Shown piece after piece: positions 1 through 8,680 of a stretch of 64,000 nucleotides of DNA. The notes under the pieces were generated by a model. It searched no databases. It worked only from the letters and a program-made list of their open reading frames with translations, and was not told the DNA's origin. A program made the translations under genes and the position numbers. The DNA is taken from positions 186,001 to 250,000 of the forward strand of contig JAAYVE010000059.1 of the NCBI GenBank assembly GCA_012517315.1, in the 5' to 3' direction. The DNA is from Deltaproteobacteria bacterium. GTDB taxonomy: Bacteria > Desulfobacterota > Syntrophobacteria > Syntrophobacterales > Syntrophobacteraceae. Numbering within the stretch: position 1 is the first letter of the stretch; each line of letters begins with the position of its first letter.

Positions 1-455
1 TTGAACGTCCACTTAAAGGGGCCGAATTTGCCGCCGGCGATGACCGGATCGCCGCCGATGGTCATGACGATGGGAATGTGGGCGTTGTCCTCAATGTAAG
101 GCTTTACAGCCATCCCCTCGTCCGTTCGCGTGGGTCCGATGAGTGCCACGACCTTTTCCTTTTCCACCAGGCGCTTGGCCTCCATCAGGGCTTTGGTGGG
201 ATCGCTCTCCGTGTCCCCTCCGGCCAACTCCAGAGGGCGCTGATTGATCCCGCCTTCCTTGTTGATCCGGTCTACCACCATCTGGGCCACGAGCTTGGTG
301 GGAGTCCCAATGGTTGCCGCGGGACCCGAAAGGGCGAAAAAAGCTCCAATCCGAATGGGCTCGGCGGCGGAGGCGGCCCGGTCCGCTCCTCCCACTCCGG
401 CCAAAAGCAGAGCGCAGCAGACGACGATCGCATGGTTCCATCTCGTTGCAGTCAT
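1..455 (-). CDS. Branched-chain amino acid-type ABC transporter substrate-binding protein (5' part only)
   Basis: The gene starts at an ATG at 455 and runs leftwards out of the window, so only about 151 N-terminal residues are present. The visible part has a hydrophobic signal peptide (AIVVCCALLLAGVGG, cleavage probably near AASAAE) followed by IRIGAFFALSGPAATIG, the usual opening of the periplasmic-binding fold I proteins of the LivK/HAAT family, and later GGINQRPLEL and VVALIGPTRTDEGMA. It should capture the ligand in the periplasm for the LivH/LivMG/LivF transporter encoded upstream. It lies 66 bp after paaK1 on the same strand, so it is probably the last visible gene of that operon. Ligand unknown; context suggests an aryl or branched-chain acid or amino acid. 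Confidence 0.88.
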   Translation of the reverse strand, partial: MTATRWNHAIVVCCALLLAGVGGADRAASAAEPIRIGAFFALSGPAATIGTPTKLVAQMVVDRINKEGGINQRPLELAGGDTESDPTKALMEAKRLVEKEKVVALIGPTRTDEGMAVKPYIEDNAHIPIVMTIGGDPVIAGGKFGPFKWTF

Positions 456-520
456 GATCGCTCCTCTCCCTGAGAATGGGCGCCTGGGCAGGCGCTGTTT
501 TGAAGCTCCAACTCCTCTTC

Positions 521-1819
521 TCACAACCCGTTGACCCTGTGGTCAAACACCCGCTTGCTCTTGCGCTCCGTGCGGGGCAGTGCTCCATAATCTACCACTT
601 CCACCTGGGCGCGCACGAGAATTTGTCTTCTGATTTCATGAGTGATCTGCTCCACCAGTTGCCTGTCAGAGTCCGGGCAGTCGTCTCCCAGCCGTTCCAC
701 CTTGATGAGCATGATATCCCTGCCGTCCTCCCTCCGGTACAGATGCACCTGGTACTCGCTCCCGACACACGGGATCTGGGAGAGGACGTGGTCGATCTGG
801 CCGGGGTAGATGTTCACGGCCCTGTAGATGAACATGTCGTCGGAGCGACCCAGCAGGTGATCGTGCCTTGGCAGGATGTTGCCGCAGGGACAGGGGTCGG
901 GAAGCAGGCGGGTCAGGTCCCGGGTTCGATAGCGAATGAGGGGAGAAGCTTCCTTTCTCAGGCTCGTGACCACCATTTCTCCGATTTCCCCAGGGGGAAC
1001 AGGCTCGAGGCTTTCCGGGTCGAGAATCTCCAGGAGGTAGTAATCCGCCCAGTAATGGACTCCCTGGTGTGCGCCACATTCCAGGCCGGTGCCCGGACCG
1101 TAGAGTTCCGTCAAGCCGGTGATGTCGAAAAGTTCCCCAGCACCCGTGATTTCCTGAATGCGGCTGCGCATGCGCCGGCTGTGCCGCTCGGCCCCGAAGA
1201 TGAACTTCTTGAGGGCGATGCGTTCCCGGAGTCCTCTTTGCTCGATCTCTTCCGCCATGAGCAGGGCCATGGAGGCGGTGGCGCAGAAGACAGTGCTTTG
1301 CATGTCCACCAGCATCTGGCAGTGAATTTCGGAATTGGCCGGTCCGACAGGGATGGCCAGTGCCCCGAACTTTTCACAGCCCAGTTGGAAACCGACTCCT
1401 GCAGTCCAGAGCCCGTATCCCACGGCGATCTGGACGCGATCCTTCTTCGTGAGACCGGCCATTTGATAACACCGGGCGAACATGAAAGCCCAGTCATCAA
1501 TATCTTTCTGCGTGTAACTCAGCACCTTCCGTTTGCCGGTTGTGCCGGAGGAAGCGTGGACGCGGACGATGTCCTCGAAGGGAACCGAGCGGAGGGGAAA
1601 GGGGTAATCCGCCTGCAGATCCTGAGCGGTGGTGAAAGGCAGGCGCCGAAGGTCGTCCAGGGAGCGGATCTGCTCCGGTGTGACTCCCGCCTCGTTCAGC
1701 TTCCTTCGGTAATGATCGGAATGCCGATACGCGTGGGAGACGGTCCACTGCAGCCCCTTGAGTTGCAAGGCGGCCAATTCCTCACGAGATGAAACGGCCG
1801 GCATGAAAGAAAGATTCAT
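521..1819 (-). CDS. paaK: Phenylacetate--CoA ligase family protein (paralogue 1)
   Basis: Predicted 432-residue cytoplasmic AMP-forming ligase converting an aryl- or related carboxylate plus ATP and CoA to acyl-CoA. The ATP-binding loop SSGTTGK is intact near residue 90. Also visible are YGPGTG in the adenylation core, SPLIRYRTRDLTRLL, the cysteine pair CPCG, and a C-terminal PaaK-type domain ending SKRVFDHR. Length matches the family. I chose the ATG at 1819 because AGGAG precedes it by about 7 bases; an in-frame extension upstream lacks such a signal and has no family-like sequence. It belongs to the ior-liv-paaK operon. Substrate specificity cannot be read from sequence. Confidence 0.9.
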   Translation of the reverse strand: MNLSFMPAVSSREELAALQLKGLQWTVSHAYRHSDHYRRKLNEAGVTPEQIRSLDDLRRLPFTTAQDLQADYPFPLRSVPFEDIVRVHASSGTTGKRKVLSYTQKDIDDWAFMFARCYQMAGLTKKDRVQIAVGYGLWTAGVGFQLGCEKFGALAIPVGPANSEIHCQMLVDMQSTVFCATASMALLMAEEIEQRGLRERIALKKFIFGAERHSRRMRSRIQEITGAGELFDITGLTELYGPGTGLECGAHQGVHYWADYYLLEILDPESLEPVPPGEIGEMVVTSLRKEASPLIRYRTRDLTRLLPDPCPCGNILPRHDHLLGRSDDMFIYRAVNIYPGQIDHVLSQIPCVGSEYQVHLYRREDGRDIMLIKVERLGDDCPDSDRQLVEQITHEIRRQILVRAQVEVVDYGALPRTERKSKRVFDHRVNGL

Positions 1820-2202
1820 TCCAAATCTCCTGGGGGTTCCATGTGAAGTGCTCCAACCAGGCCGAGCGCGGCCGGGTTCGCCCATGAAAGGGGCTTCCCT
1901 GCCCGATGTGCCGTCGCGTCCGCACCTCCATACCAAAAAGAATGAGGTTTTTCAAAAAACTTGTGGGGTTCACACAATCCTCGTGGCGTTATGGGTAAAG
2001 AGCCGTCCTTTCGGGCGGGAGAGGCCCGGGACCGACAAACGAGGAAACGACCCGAAGTGGAAAGGGTCTTCCTCAAGGAACAGGGGGACCCGCGAGAGCA
2101 TAGAAAATACCTTGGATCCCGGCGGATGGAGCATTGCCAGGCGAGTTTCACAGCGGGGCGGAAGGCACCCTCACCACCAGGGTCAAATCGTCTGCGGGAT
2201 TC
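1820..2202. other. Intergenic stretch within the operon, no gene seen
   Basis: 383 bases between the 63-codon gene and paaK1. Reading frames on either strand here are low-complexity and lack a ribosome binding site. I see no clear hairpin with a T run, no repeat and no convincing promoter. Its length leaves room for a separate paaK1 promoter, but I cannot point to one. Confidence 0.4.
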
Positions 2203-2394
2203 TCAGACATTTCCCATGTGCTGTTCCTGGTACTCCTTTTCGATGGCTTCGTCCACCAGCGCTTTCATCCTGTCCACACATGCCTTGTCCACGGTCCTTT
2301 CAGACCAGATGTGCGGAACCACTTCAAGAAGAAATCGGGTCTTGTCCGCGTCGCTCAGATTCAATACTGCGTTCTTCACTTCATCAAACGTCAT
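2203..2394 (-). CDS. Small conserved-looking hypothetical protein (63 aa)
   Basis: A 63-residue charged, mostly helical protein beginning MTFDEVKNAVLNLSDADKTR. The strong ribosome binding site GGGAGGTGA immediately before the ATG makes it a credible gene despite its size. It sits between the two paaK paralogues on the same strand. The start (MTFDEV...LS..DK..FL) is reminiscent of the short helical addiction-module component family (TIGR02574), but no toxin partner is adjacent, so I do not assign a function. Confidence 0.55.
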   Translation of the reverse strand: MTFDEVKNAVLNLSDADKTRFLLEVVPHIWSERTVDKACVDRMKALVDEAIEKEYQEQHMGNV

Positions 2395-2652
2395 GGCTCA
2401 CCTCCCCCGGGAAACGCTCATCCCTCCATGGCACACCGTCGACCCTCCCTTTCGGTACTCACTAACCGGTTGACTCCTTTATCAAAATTACTCCAGAGCC
2501 AAGGAATAATCAATGGTGATGCGGAGATATCGACCATGAAATGGAAGCGGCCCAAGAATCGCGAACGGGGAACACAGGCCCCCTTTAAAGCCTGCGAAAG
2601 AGGGGGCGAATGCCGTCGGTCGGTACGGGCCGGTCCGGAAGGAAGCGGAAAT

Positions 2653-3969
2653 TCAAGAGAGGGACGTCTGCGATCGGAAGACGGTCTTGTGAATGAGACC
2701 CTCTCCAGGCAGCCGTTCAGCATCCACCAGTTGGATCCTGGCACCGAATCCAAGAACCCTCCTCAAATGGCTTCTGAGGAGATCCAGGTATTGAGAACGA
2801 CCTCCCTCGGGAAAGGGTTGCCCGGGGTCCCTTGCCACCATGATTTCAAGCTGTTCGCCGATCCCGTGAGAAGTGGCGACGATCAGTCGGATGTCTAGCA
2901 CAGCGGGATCCAGACCTTTCAAGAGATGTTCCACGTTTTCCGGATACAGGGAAATGCCCCGAATAAAGATCCGGTTGTCGGTGCGGCGAAGAATGGGGGC
3001 GATTCGGGCGTGGGTCCGGCCGCAAGGGCAGGGATTGTCTTTGAGGACGGTGATATCCCCCGTGCGGTAACGGAGCAGGGGGTAGCCTTCCGCGCTGAGC
3101 GTCGTGAGGACCAGTTCTCCTTCCTGACCGCAGGGCAGGGGTTGACCGGAGACCGGATCGATGATTTCCGCAAGGAAGTGATCTTCGGACAAATGAAGAC
3201 CATCCTTGACAGGGCATTCGCCGGCGATACCCGGTTCCACCATCTCCGCCACGCCGTATAGGCTCATGACGGGAACCTGGAATGAGCTTTCCAGCCGGGC
3301 GCGAATGACATCCGAGAGGGGATCCGGCCCGAGCATCACCAGCTTCAAGTTGAGGTCCGACGGCGAAATGTTCGAACGTTCCATCGTCTCCGCGATGTGG
3401 AGTGCGAACGCCGCGGTCGTGGCGAGAGTTGTGGACCTGAAGTCACGCATGATTTGCAGCTGCAATGTGGCGGAGATGGTTGCCGAGGGGGCCAGGGTGG
3501 CTCCGATGAGTTCTGCCGCGTGGTTGAAGGTGAACGCCCCGGGAAAGAGGCTGTAGTTGAACGCCACCTGGACGATGTCCCTGTCCGAAATTCCCAGCTG
3601 TTGAAAAAGGCGGACCATGAGATCCTGCCACATGGTCACGTCCCGCCGCGTAAAACCGATGACAAGGGGTTTTCCCAAGTCTCCAAGGGCCGGCGTGGAA
3701 ATCTTCAGCCGAACGATGCTCCTGAGCGGCTCGGCGAATAGGCCGTAGGGGTAGTGATCTGCAAGATCGCGCCTGGTCGTGAAGGGAAACGCCTGGAAAT
3801 CACCGGGCATGGAGACATCCTCCGGCAGAATCTCCAGGGCGTCCATACGCCTGCGGTAAAAGTCCACATTGAAATAAGCCCGGTTCAGGGTGACCTGCAA
3901 GCGCTCCATCTGCAGTTGACGGAGCGCGTCCCGAGGAAGGGTTTCCACACGACTTGGCGACCTGGTCAT
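2653..3969 (-). CDS. Phenylacetate--CoA ligase family protein (paralogue 2, altered ATP-binding loop)
   Basis: 438-residue PaaK-family protein. Family features include YGVAEMVEPG in the core, YPLLRYRTGDITVL, CPCGRTHARI and the C-terminal domain. Where PaaK1 has SSGTTGK, this protein reads STPALGDLGKP, so the Ser/Thr/Gly-rich phosphate-binding loop is not conserved; activity or substrate may differ. The start is the ATG at 3969, four bases after the livF stop, preceded by GGTAGAGGG; a longer reading frame upstream only overlaps livF. Tight spacing implies translation coupled to livF. It could be a catalytically altered subunit working with PaaK1; that is inference. Confidence 0.85.
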   Translation of the reverse strand: MTRSPSRVETLPRDALRQLQMERLQVTLNRAYFNVDFYRRRMDALEILPEDVSMPGDFQAFPFTTRRDLADHYPYGLFAEPLRSIVRLKISTPALGDLGKPLVIGFTRRDVTMWQDLMVRLFQQLGISDRDIVQVAFNYSLFPGAFTFNHAAELIGATLAPSATISATLQLQIMRDFRSTTLATTAAFALHIAETMERSNISPSDLNLKLVMLGPDPLSDVIRARLESSFQVPVMSLYGVAEMVEPGIAGECPVKDGLHLSEDHFLAEIIDPVSGQPLPCGQEGELVLTTLSAEGYPLLRYRTGDITVLKDNPCPCGRTHARIAPILRRTDNRIFIRGISLYPENVEHLLKGLDPAVLDIRLIVATSHGIGEQLEIMVARDPGQPFPEGGRSQYLDLLRSHLRRVLGFGARIQLVDAERLPGEGLIHKTVFRSQTSLS

Positions 3970-3973
3970 CCCT

Positions 3974-4699
3974 CTACCTTTCCCATTTGTAGCGATAATC
4001 CTTGCCCAGGTAAGCCCTTTGAACGTCTTCGTGTTCCATGAGGCTGCGGGCATCTCCTGAGAGCACAATGCGACCGGTTTCCAGGACATAAGCCCTTTCA
4101 GCGACGGCAAGGGCACCGAGGGCGTTCTGTTCCACCAGGAGCATCGTTGTGCCGTTACTGTGCAGTGCCAGCAACTTCTCGTAGATTTCCTCCACAATCA
4201 GGGGGGCCAGTCCGAGGGAGGGTTCATCGAGGATGAGCAGGCGGGGGCGGGCCATGAGGGCCCTGCCGATGGAAAGCATCTGCTGCTCGCCTCCGCTCAG
4301 TGTACCCGCCTTCTGCTTCCGCCGTTCAGCCAGGATGGGAAAAAGGGTGAGAATCTCCTCCAGAACGTTCCGCACATGCCGTCGCCCATGGACATATCCG
4401 CCCAGTTCCAGGTTTTCGAGCACCGTGAGATTGGGAAACAGCTGCCGGGCTTCGGGTACCTGGATGAGGCCCATCCGGACAATGCGTTCGGGCGACAGAC
4501 CGTGGATGGCCGTGTCCATGAAATGGATCTCGCCACCGGAGACGCGGTGCAAGCCGCTGATAGAACGCAAAAGGGTGCTCTTGCCGGCCCCGTTCGCCCC
4601 GATCAGGGCGACGATCTCGCCTGGGGAGACATGGAAGGTCACCCTCCTGAGAACTGGGATGGAACCGTAGCGGACGGACAGGGCGACGATTCGGAGCAA
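3974..4699 (-). CDS. livF: Branched-chain amino acid-type ABC transporter ATP-binding protein LivF
   Basis: 241-residue ABC ATPase of the LivF type, the second ATPase of HAAT importers, acting at the cytoplasmic face of the inner membrane. Walker A GANGAGKST, signature LSGGEQQML, Walker B LLILDEPSLGL and the switch histidine region are all present, and it ends with the usual LivF helix AYLGKDYRYK. The start is a TTG at 4699 with AAGGAG about 7 bases upstream; no ATG is better placed. It lies between the livM-livG fusion and paaK2 and is clearly part of the operon. Confidence 0.93.
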   Translation of the reverse strand: MLRIVALSVRYGSIPVLRRVTFHVSPGEIVALIGANGAGKSTLLRSISGLHRVSGGEIHFMDTAIHGLSPERIVRMGLIQVPEARQLFPNLTVLENLELGGYVHGRRHVRNVLEEILTLFPILAERRKQKAGTLSGGEQQMLSIGRALMARPRLLILDEPSLGLAPLIVEEIYEKLLALHSNGTTMLLVEQNALGALAVAERAYVLETGRIVLSGDARSLMEHEDVQRAYLGKDYRYKWER

Positions 4700-4793
4700 T
4701 GGAGAACTCCTTCAAGTCTTGGGGTTTGTCTTGAAAAAAGTTGCGGAGATTCTCCCCGGAAAACCCTTGCGGGGGCGGGTTCCGTATGGGCAT

Positions 4794-6659
4794 TCAGTGC
4801 CGGAGCCCCCCTGAACCCAGGTACGCTGCGATCACGCGGGGGTCCTTTTGGATTCTCTCGGGTGTACCCGAAGCGATACAACACCCGTACTGGAGCACCA
4901 CCACTCGGTCGGCCAGCTGCATGACCACGTTCATGTCGTGTTCCACAAGGATGATGCCCATCCCTTTCTTTCTCAGCATTTCGACAGCGTGCATCAGCAC
5001 TCCGCTCTCACGGGGGTTGAGGCCGCCAGCGGGTTCGTCCAGCAGCAGGAGCGACGGTGAGAGGGCAAGAGCGCGCGCCAGTTCCAGCAGTTTCTGTTCC
5101 AGCAGGCTCAGTTGAACGGCAGGCACATGGGATTTTTCTCCCAGGGCGAACTGGCGCAGGAACCCAAGGCCCTTGGCTTTTAGGGACTGCTCCTCCCCTC
5201 TCTCGAAGGGGGTGCGGAACATGGAGGAGAAGAAGCTCGACCGACCCTCCACGTGAAGCCCCAGAAGGACATTCTGAAGAACGGTGAGTCGTTCGTAGAC
5301 TTGGACCGCCTGAAAGGTTCTCCCCACACCCATTGCGGCGACCCGGTGCGGTGGCAGGTTCGTGATCCTCGCGCCCGCATGAATGATCTCCCCGCTGTCG
5401 GGACGGAGCAGTCCCGAGATGGCGTTGAGCAGAGTTGTCTTGCCGGCACCGTTGGGGCCGATGAGGGCGACCACTTCGCCTGGGAAGACCTCGAAGCTCA
5501 CGTTGCATAGGGCCTGCAGCCCCCCGAAGCTGACGGAAACCTCCTCCAGACGGAGAACTGGCGCATGCCCGTGATGATGGGCGATCACCGAGGGATTGGC
5601 TCCATTCGGGGAAAACTCTTGCAAAAGGGCGGGTGATCCCTCCGAGACCGGCAGCACTCCCGCCGTCTTCGAATGCTCATGTCCGCAAGCCTTCCGACTT
5701 GGAACCACGCGGGGAAGAGAAGCGGCGGCTCTGTGCAGGGAGGGGATGAGTCCCTGAGGCAGAAAGACCAGGACTCCCATGAGGATCAAACCGTAGAGGA
5801 GGACATGGAGGTCTTCGAATCGGTGCAGCCAGGTGGGGAGGCAAGTCAGGAGAGCGGCCCCCGCCAACCCTCCCCACATGCTGCCCATCCCCCCCAGGAC
5901 AACCATGGTCACCACCTGCACGGAATGAAAGATATCGAAGCTCTTGGGACTGATGAAGGTGACGTAGTGAGCGTAACAAAAACCTGCGACACCTGCGTAG
6001 ACGGCGCTCAGGACAAAAGTGGACACCTTGTAGCGGTAGGTATGGATCCCCAGAGCCTTTGCCGTGAGTTCCTTTTCGTGAATGGCCTGAAAGGCGCGTC
6101 CAAGCCTCGATTCCGTCAAGTTGAGGGTCCCCGCGAACAGAAGAAGGAACAGCAACCATATGATACAGTAGAACCGGACGTCCGACGCCACGTCGAGGCC
6201 CCCTGCGTGAAGCCTGGGAATTCCCGGAAACCCCGATGGCCCTCCTGTGAGGTTTTCCATCTGGCCCAACAGGATGCTCACGATGATGTTGAAACCCAGC
6301 GTGGCCATCACCAGGTAATGGCCTTCCAGCCGGAGTGTGGGGAGCGCCAGGAGAAAACTGGTCACGGCGACGAAGAGAAGGGATAGAAAAAAAGCCGCCG
6401 GAAGAGGCCACTGAAACGTTGTGCTGGCAATGGCCGAGACATAGGCTCCGAGACCGTAGAATGCTGCATGTCCCAGGGAAACCTGCCCGGTGGATCCGAT
6501 GAGCAAATTGAGCCCGAGGACGACGAGGGCGTTGAGAGCGATGATGTTCAGCATGAAAAACAGGTAGCTGCTCTCCGAGAGAAGGGGCGGCAACGCAAGG
6601 AAGATCGCGAGAACAAGCAATGCAGGCCACTGTTCGGGTACGAAGGGCAATCGCGACAT
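4794..6659 (-). CDS. Fused ABC permease-ATPase (LivM-LivG)
   Basis: 621 residues in one frame. Residues about 1-305 are a LivM-type permease with eight or more hydrophobic segments and the family motif GSTGQVSLGHAAFYGLGAY. After a linker, residues about 345-621 form a LivG ATPase: Walker A GPNGAGKTT, Walker B LLLLDEPAGGL, switch histidine VEHDMNVV. The ABC signature reads LSLLEQ rather than LSGGQ; LivG proteins are variable here. The fusion means one chain supplies membrane domain and motor, pairing with LivH and LivF. The ATG at 6659 lies two bases after the nucleotidyltransferase stop, suggesting coupling. No stop or frameshift separates the two domains. Confidence 0.92.
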   Translation of the reverse strand: MSRLPFVPEQWPALLVLAIFLALPPLLSESSYLFFMLNIIALNALVVLGLNLLIGSTGQVSLGHAAFYGLGAYVSAIASTTFQWPLPAAFFLSLLFVAVTSFLLALPTLRLEGHYLVMATLGFNIIVSILLGQMENLTGGPSGFPGIPRLHAGGLDVASDVRFYCIIWLLFLLLFAGTLNLTESRLGRAFQAIHEKELTAKALGIHTYRYKVSTFVLSAVYAGVAGFCYAHYVTFISPKSFDIFHSVQVVTMVVLGGMGSMWGGLAGAALLTCLPTWLHRFEDLHVLLYGLILMGVLVFLPQGLIPSLHRAAASLPRVVPSRKACGHEHSKTAGVLPVSEGSPALLQEFSPNGANPSVIAHHHGHAPVLRLEEVSVSFGGLQALCNVSFEVFPGEVVALIGPNGAGKTTLLNAISGLLRPDSGEIIHAGARITNLPPHRVAAMGVGRTFQAVQVYERLTVLQNVLLGLHVEGRSSFFSSMFRTPFERGEEQSLKAKGLGFLRQFALGEKSHVPAVQLSLLEQKLLELARALALSPSLLLLDEPAGGLNPRESGVLMHAVEMLRKKGMGIILVEHDMNVVMQLADRVVVLQYGCCIASGTPERIQKDPRVIAAYLGSGGLRH

Positions 6660-6661
6660 GT

Positions 6662-7135
6662 TCAGGAGTTTATTGCCTGGCCGATGGTCCGGCTTGTGAA
6701 CTCCAAAATGTCTCCCGCTCCTTCCAGGGCTTGACGTGCATGCTTCCGGGAATGCACCTCGGATGGGGCTCCAGCGGGGATTCCGTCTGTCTCAACCATC
6801 TCTGCGCCTCTCTGCGGGGGGCTTCCATAAGTCAGCATCCCCTCTTGAAGTATTCTCAGGGCCGGCGGGTTCTGAAGCCGGCACATGGAATCCCCCTCCT
6901 GCGGCGTGAAAACGAACGGTTCGAGGGGAGCCTCCACAGACTCCCACAATCGCCGGTCGTCCCTGAAACGGCCAACAAAGGGCAGGCAGGTTTCCGCCAG
7001 GATCATGAGGTCTACGTCACTGCGCGGGTCTTCTTCACGTCTTGTGTAAGAGCCGAAGAGATAGGCTGCTCCGGGGGGGCTCTCCTTCAGGACGGATCGG
7101 ATGGCTTCAACAATCCGGTCGAATCTCTGTCCCAT
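6662..7135 (-). CDS. Nucleotidyltransferase-domain protein (MNT type)
   Basis: 157 residues. The N-terminus has the minimal nucleotidyltransferase signature: AYLFGSYTRREEDPRSDVDL, with the GS and the DxD aspartates of the polymerase-beta-like fold. The C-terminal half is less conserved. Such proteins are often antitoxins or AMP-transferases paired with HEPN proteins, but I see no HEPN partner. It lies inside the liv operon, ending two bases before livMG. The ATG at 7135 has no obvious ribosome binding site. Its presence between livH and livMG is unusual. Confidence 0.72.
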   Translation of the reverse strand: MGQRFDRIVEAIRSVLKESPPGAAYLFGSYTRREEDPRSDVDLMILAETCLPFVGRFRDDRRLWESVEAPLEPFVFTPQEGDSMCRLQNPPALRILQEGMLTYGSPPQRGAEMVETDGIPAGAPSEVHSRKHARQALEGAGDILEFTSRTIGQAINS

Positions 7136-7277
7136 GCCCCGAGGACTTATGTTACCTCAATTTTTGGCAACAGGCGTTTTCGCGGGCCGCTCCTCCGAAA
7201 GAGCACCCGGGTGTATTCGCTCATGAGGCTCAGGTCTGCCAGTTGGATGAGTCCCTCGTCCGGGGCGATGTGAACGA

Positions 7278-7493
7278 TCACTTCCAGTCCGCCCACACCT
7301 TCCATTTCTCATTGATGGTCCTGACTTCGACCCCTGCCTTTTCGTCTTTTGCCATCTGCACCAGGGAGGTCATCTCCTTCTCGGCTATCAGGTTCGTCGG
7401 TTTGAGATTCACCAATGCCTGAATGTCCCTCTCTAGGATCTCTTTCAGTGTCTGGCTTCTCATGATGGAGGTCCGCAAGGTTTCTTCATGCAT
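7278..7493 (-). CDS. Hypothetical protein (71 aa)
   Basis: 71-residue charged helical protein starting MHEETLRTSIMRSQTLKEIL. The ATG at 7493 has GGGAGAG about 8 bases upstream, supporting translation. It overlaps the end of a short upstream frame by eight bases and precedes the nucleotidyltransferase gene by 142 bp. No family recognised. Size, pairing and location next to an MNT nucleotidyltransferase would fit a toxin-antitoxin or modification module, but nothing in the residues proves it. Confidence 0.5.
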   Translation of the reverse strand: MHEETLRTSIMRSQTLKEILERDIQALVNLKPTNLIAEKEMTSLVQMAKDEKAGVEVRTINEKWKVWADWK

Positions 7494-7605
7494 CAGATCT
7501 CTCCCGAATCACATCGTCCACGGTTTTCCATCGGACATCCACGTACTCGTGGGACACCCAACGGTGACTGCGCATCTTGAATTCTTTACAGGGCGAAGCT
7601 GTCAT
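7486..7605 (-). CDS. Possible very small gene or fragment (39 aa)
   Basis: A 39-codon frame beginning MTASPCKEFKMRSHRW and ending IRERSDA, overlapping the start of the next small gene (ATGCATGA junction). Composition is protein-like (EYVDVRWKTVDDVIRE), and the overlap suggests coupling, but the ribosome binding site is poor. It may be the tail of a decayed gene. Low certainty. Confidence 0.25.
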   Translation of the reverse strand: MTASPCKEFKMRSHRWVSHEYVDVRWKTVDDVIRERSDA

Positions 7606-7751
7606 GTCGTTCCATCGCCTCGTCGGTTCGAGTTGACGTTCCTCCGTTCTCGACGGGATCCTGACCAAATCGTATCATCGGCGAAACCCGCTGTCTAACG
7701 ATTATCCCCCCTGCACCCATTCCACTGCAAACCGGAGAAGACCCCTGCCCC

Positions 7752-8633
7752 CTAGAGCCTTCTCACCCTGACGCTTCCAAAGAGCCCCGCAGGTTTGACG
7801 AAAAGGATGATCAGAAGAATCAGAAACGCAACAGCGTCCTTGTACGCGGAAGAGATGAAGCCGGCACCGAAGGCCTCCAGAATCCCCAGGAGAAGTCCGC
7901 CGACCACCGCTCCCGCAGCACTGCCATACCCCCCGAGGATCCCTGCGGCAAACCCCTTGAGGCCGAGCATGAGACCGGCGTCATAGTTCATGCTGGTGAT
8001 GGGGGTGATGAGGATACCCGCCATGGCCCCCAACCCCCCGCTCAAGGCGAAGGCCAGTGCCACCACCCGACTGACGGGAATGCCGATGAGAGAGGCTCCG
8101 AAGGGGTTGTCCGCTGCAGCCCGCATGGCTTTTCCCAGCAGGGTCCGCTGAAAGAAGACGTAAAGCATGGCCAGGACCAGCAGGGAAAGGCCCAGAATCC
8201 AAAGGGACTGGGGCAAAATGGCCGCCTTGAGAAGGAAGATGGGGCTTTCTCCTCCGAAGGCGGGGAAGATGTGATCACTTTTTCCCCAGATGAGCATGCT
8301 CGATCCACGAAACGAGATGGATGCTCCGACGGTGACCATGACCAGGGTCAAAGTGTCCCGATTCCTGGAAAGCCTCAGGGGACCTCTCTCCAGCGCCATG
8401 CCCACGACAGCGGTCCCCGCCACGGCTGTGAGGAACGCAAGGGGCATGGGCATGTTCGCCCCGTTATAGAGGGAAATCATGATCATGGCCCCGATCATGA
8501 CGAAGTCCCCCTGGGCGAAGTTCACCAGTCCGGTGGCATTCTGAATGAGGCAGTATCCCAGGGCGATGAGGGCGTAAATGCTCCCGTTGGTGATGCCCGA
8601 AAAGAAGAACTGGGGTGCGAGAGAGATCAGCAT
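7752..8633 (-). CDS. livH: Branched-chain amino acid-type ABC transporter permease LivH
   Basis: 293-residue inner-membrane permease with about eight hydrophobic segments. Typical LivH sequence is present: GITNGSIYALIALGYCLI near the N-terminus, NFAQGDFVMIGAM after it, and the conserved cytoplasmic loop near GKAMRAAADNPFGASLIGI that contacts the ATPases. It should pair with the LivM half of the fusion. The ATG at 8633 follows a weak GGCAGG. It lies 47 bp after iorB; three small genes separate it from livMG, an unusual break of the liv order. Confidence 0.93.
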   Translation of the reverse strand: MLISLAPQFFFSGITNGSIYALIALGYCLIQNATGLVNFAQGDFVMIGAMIMISLYNGANMPMPLAFLTAVAGTAVVGMALERGPLRLSRNRDTLTLVMVTVGASISFRGSSMLIWGKSDHIFPAFGGESPIFLLKAAILPQSLWILGLSLLVLAMLYVFFQRTLLGKAMRAAADNPFGASLIGIPVSRVVALAFALSGGLGAMAGILITPITSMNYDAGLMLGLKGFAAGILGGYGSAAGAVVGGLLLGILEAFGAGFISSAYKDAVAFLILLIILFVKPAGLFGSVRVRRL

Positions 8634-8680
8634 GAGTGAAGCCTGCCGTCAATTTTCCGAAGCGGCGCGGAGGAGTCCCC

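Noticed and set aside
476-1792. Long plus-strand frame opposite paaK1
   Set aside because: It is antisense to a clear PaaK gene, lacks a ribosome binding site and its translation is unlike any protein; the codon bias of the real gene creates it.
4794-6659. LivMG as a broken transporter due to the LSLLEQ signature
   Set aside because: Walker A, Walker B and switch His are intact, and LivG-type ATPases vary at this signature, so loss of function is not supported.
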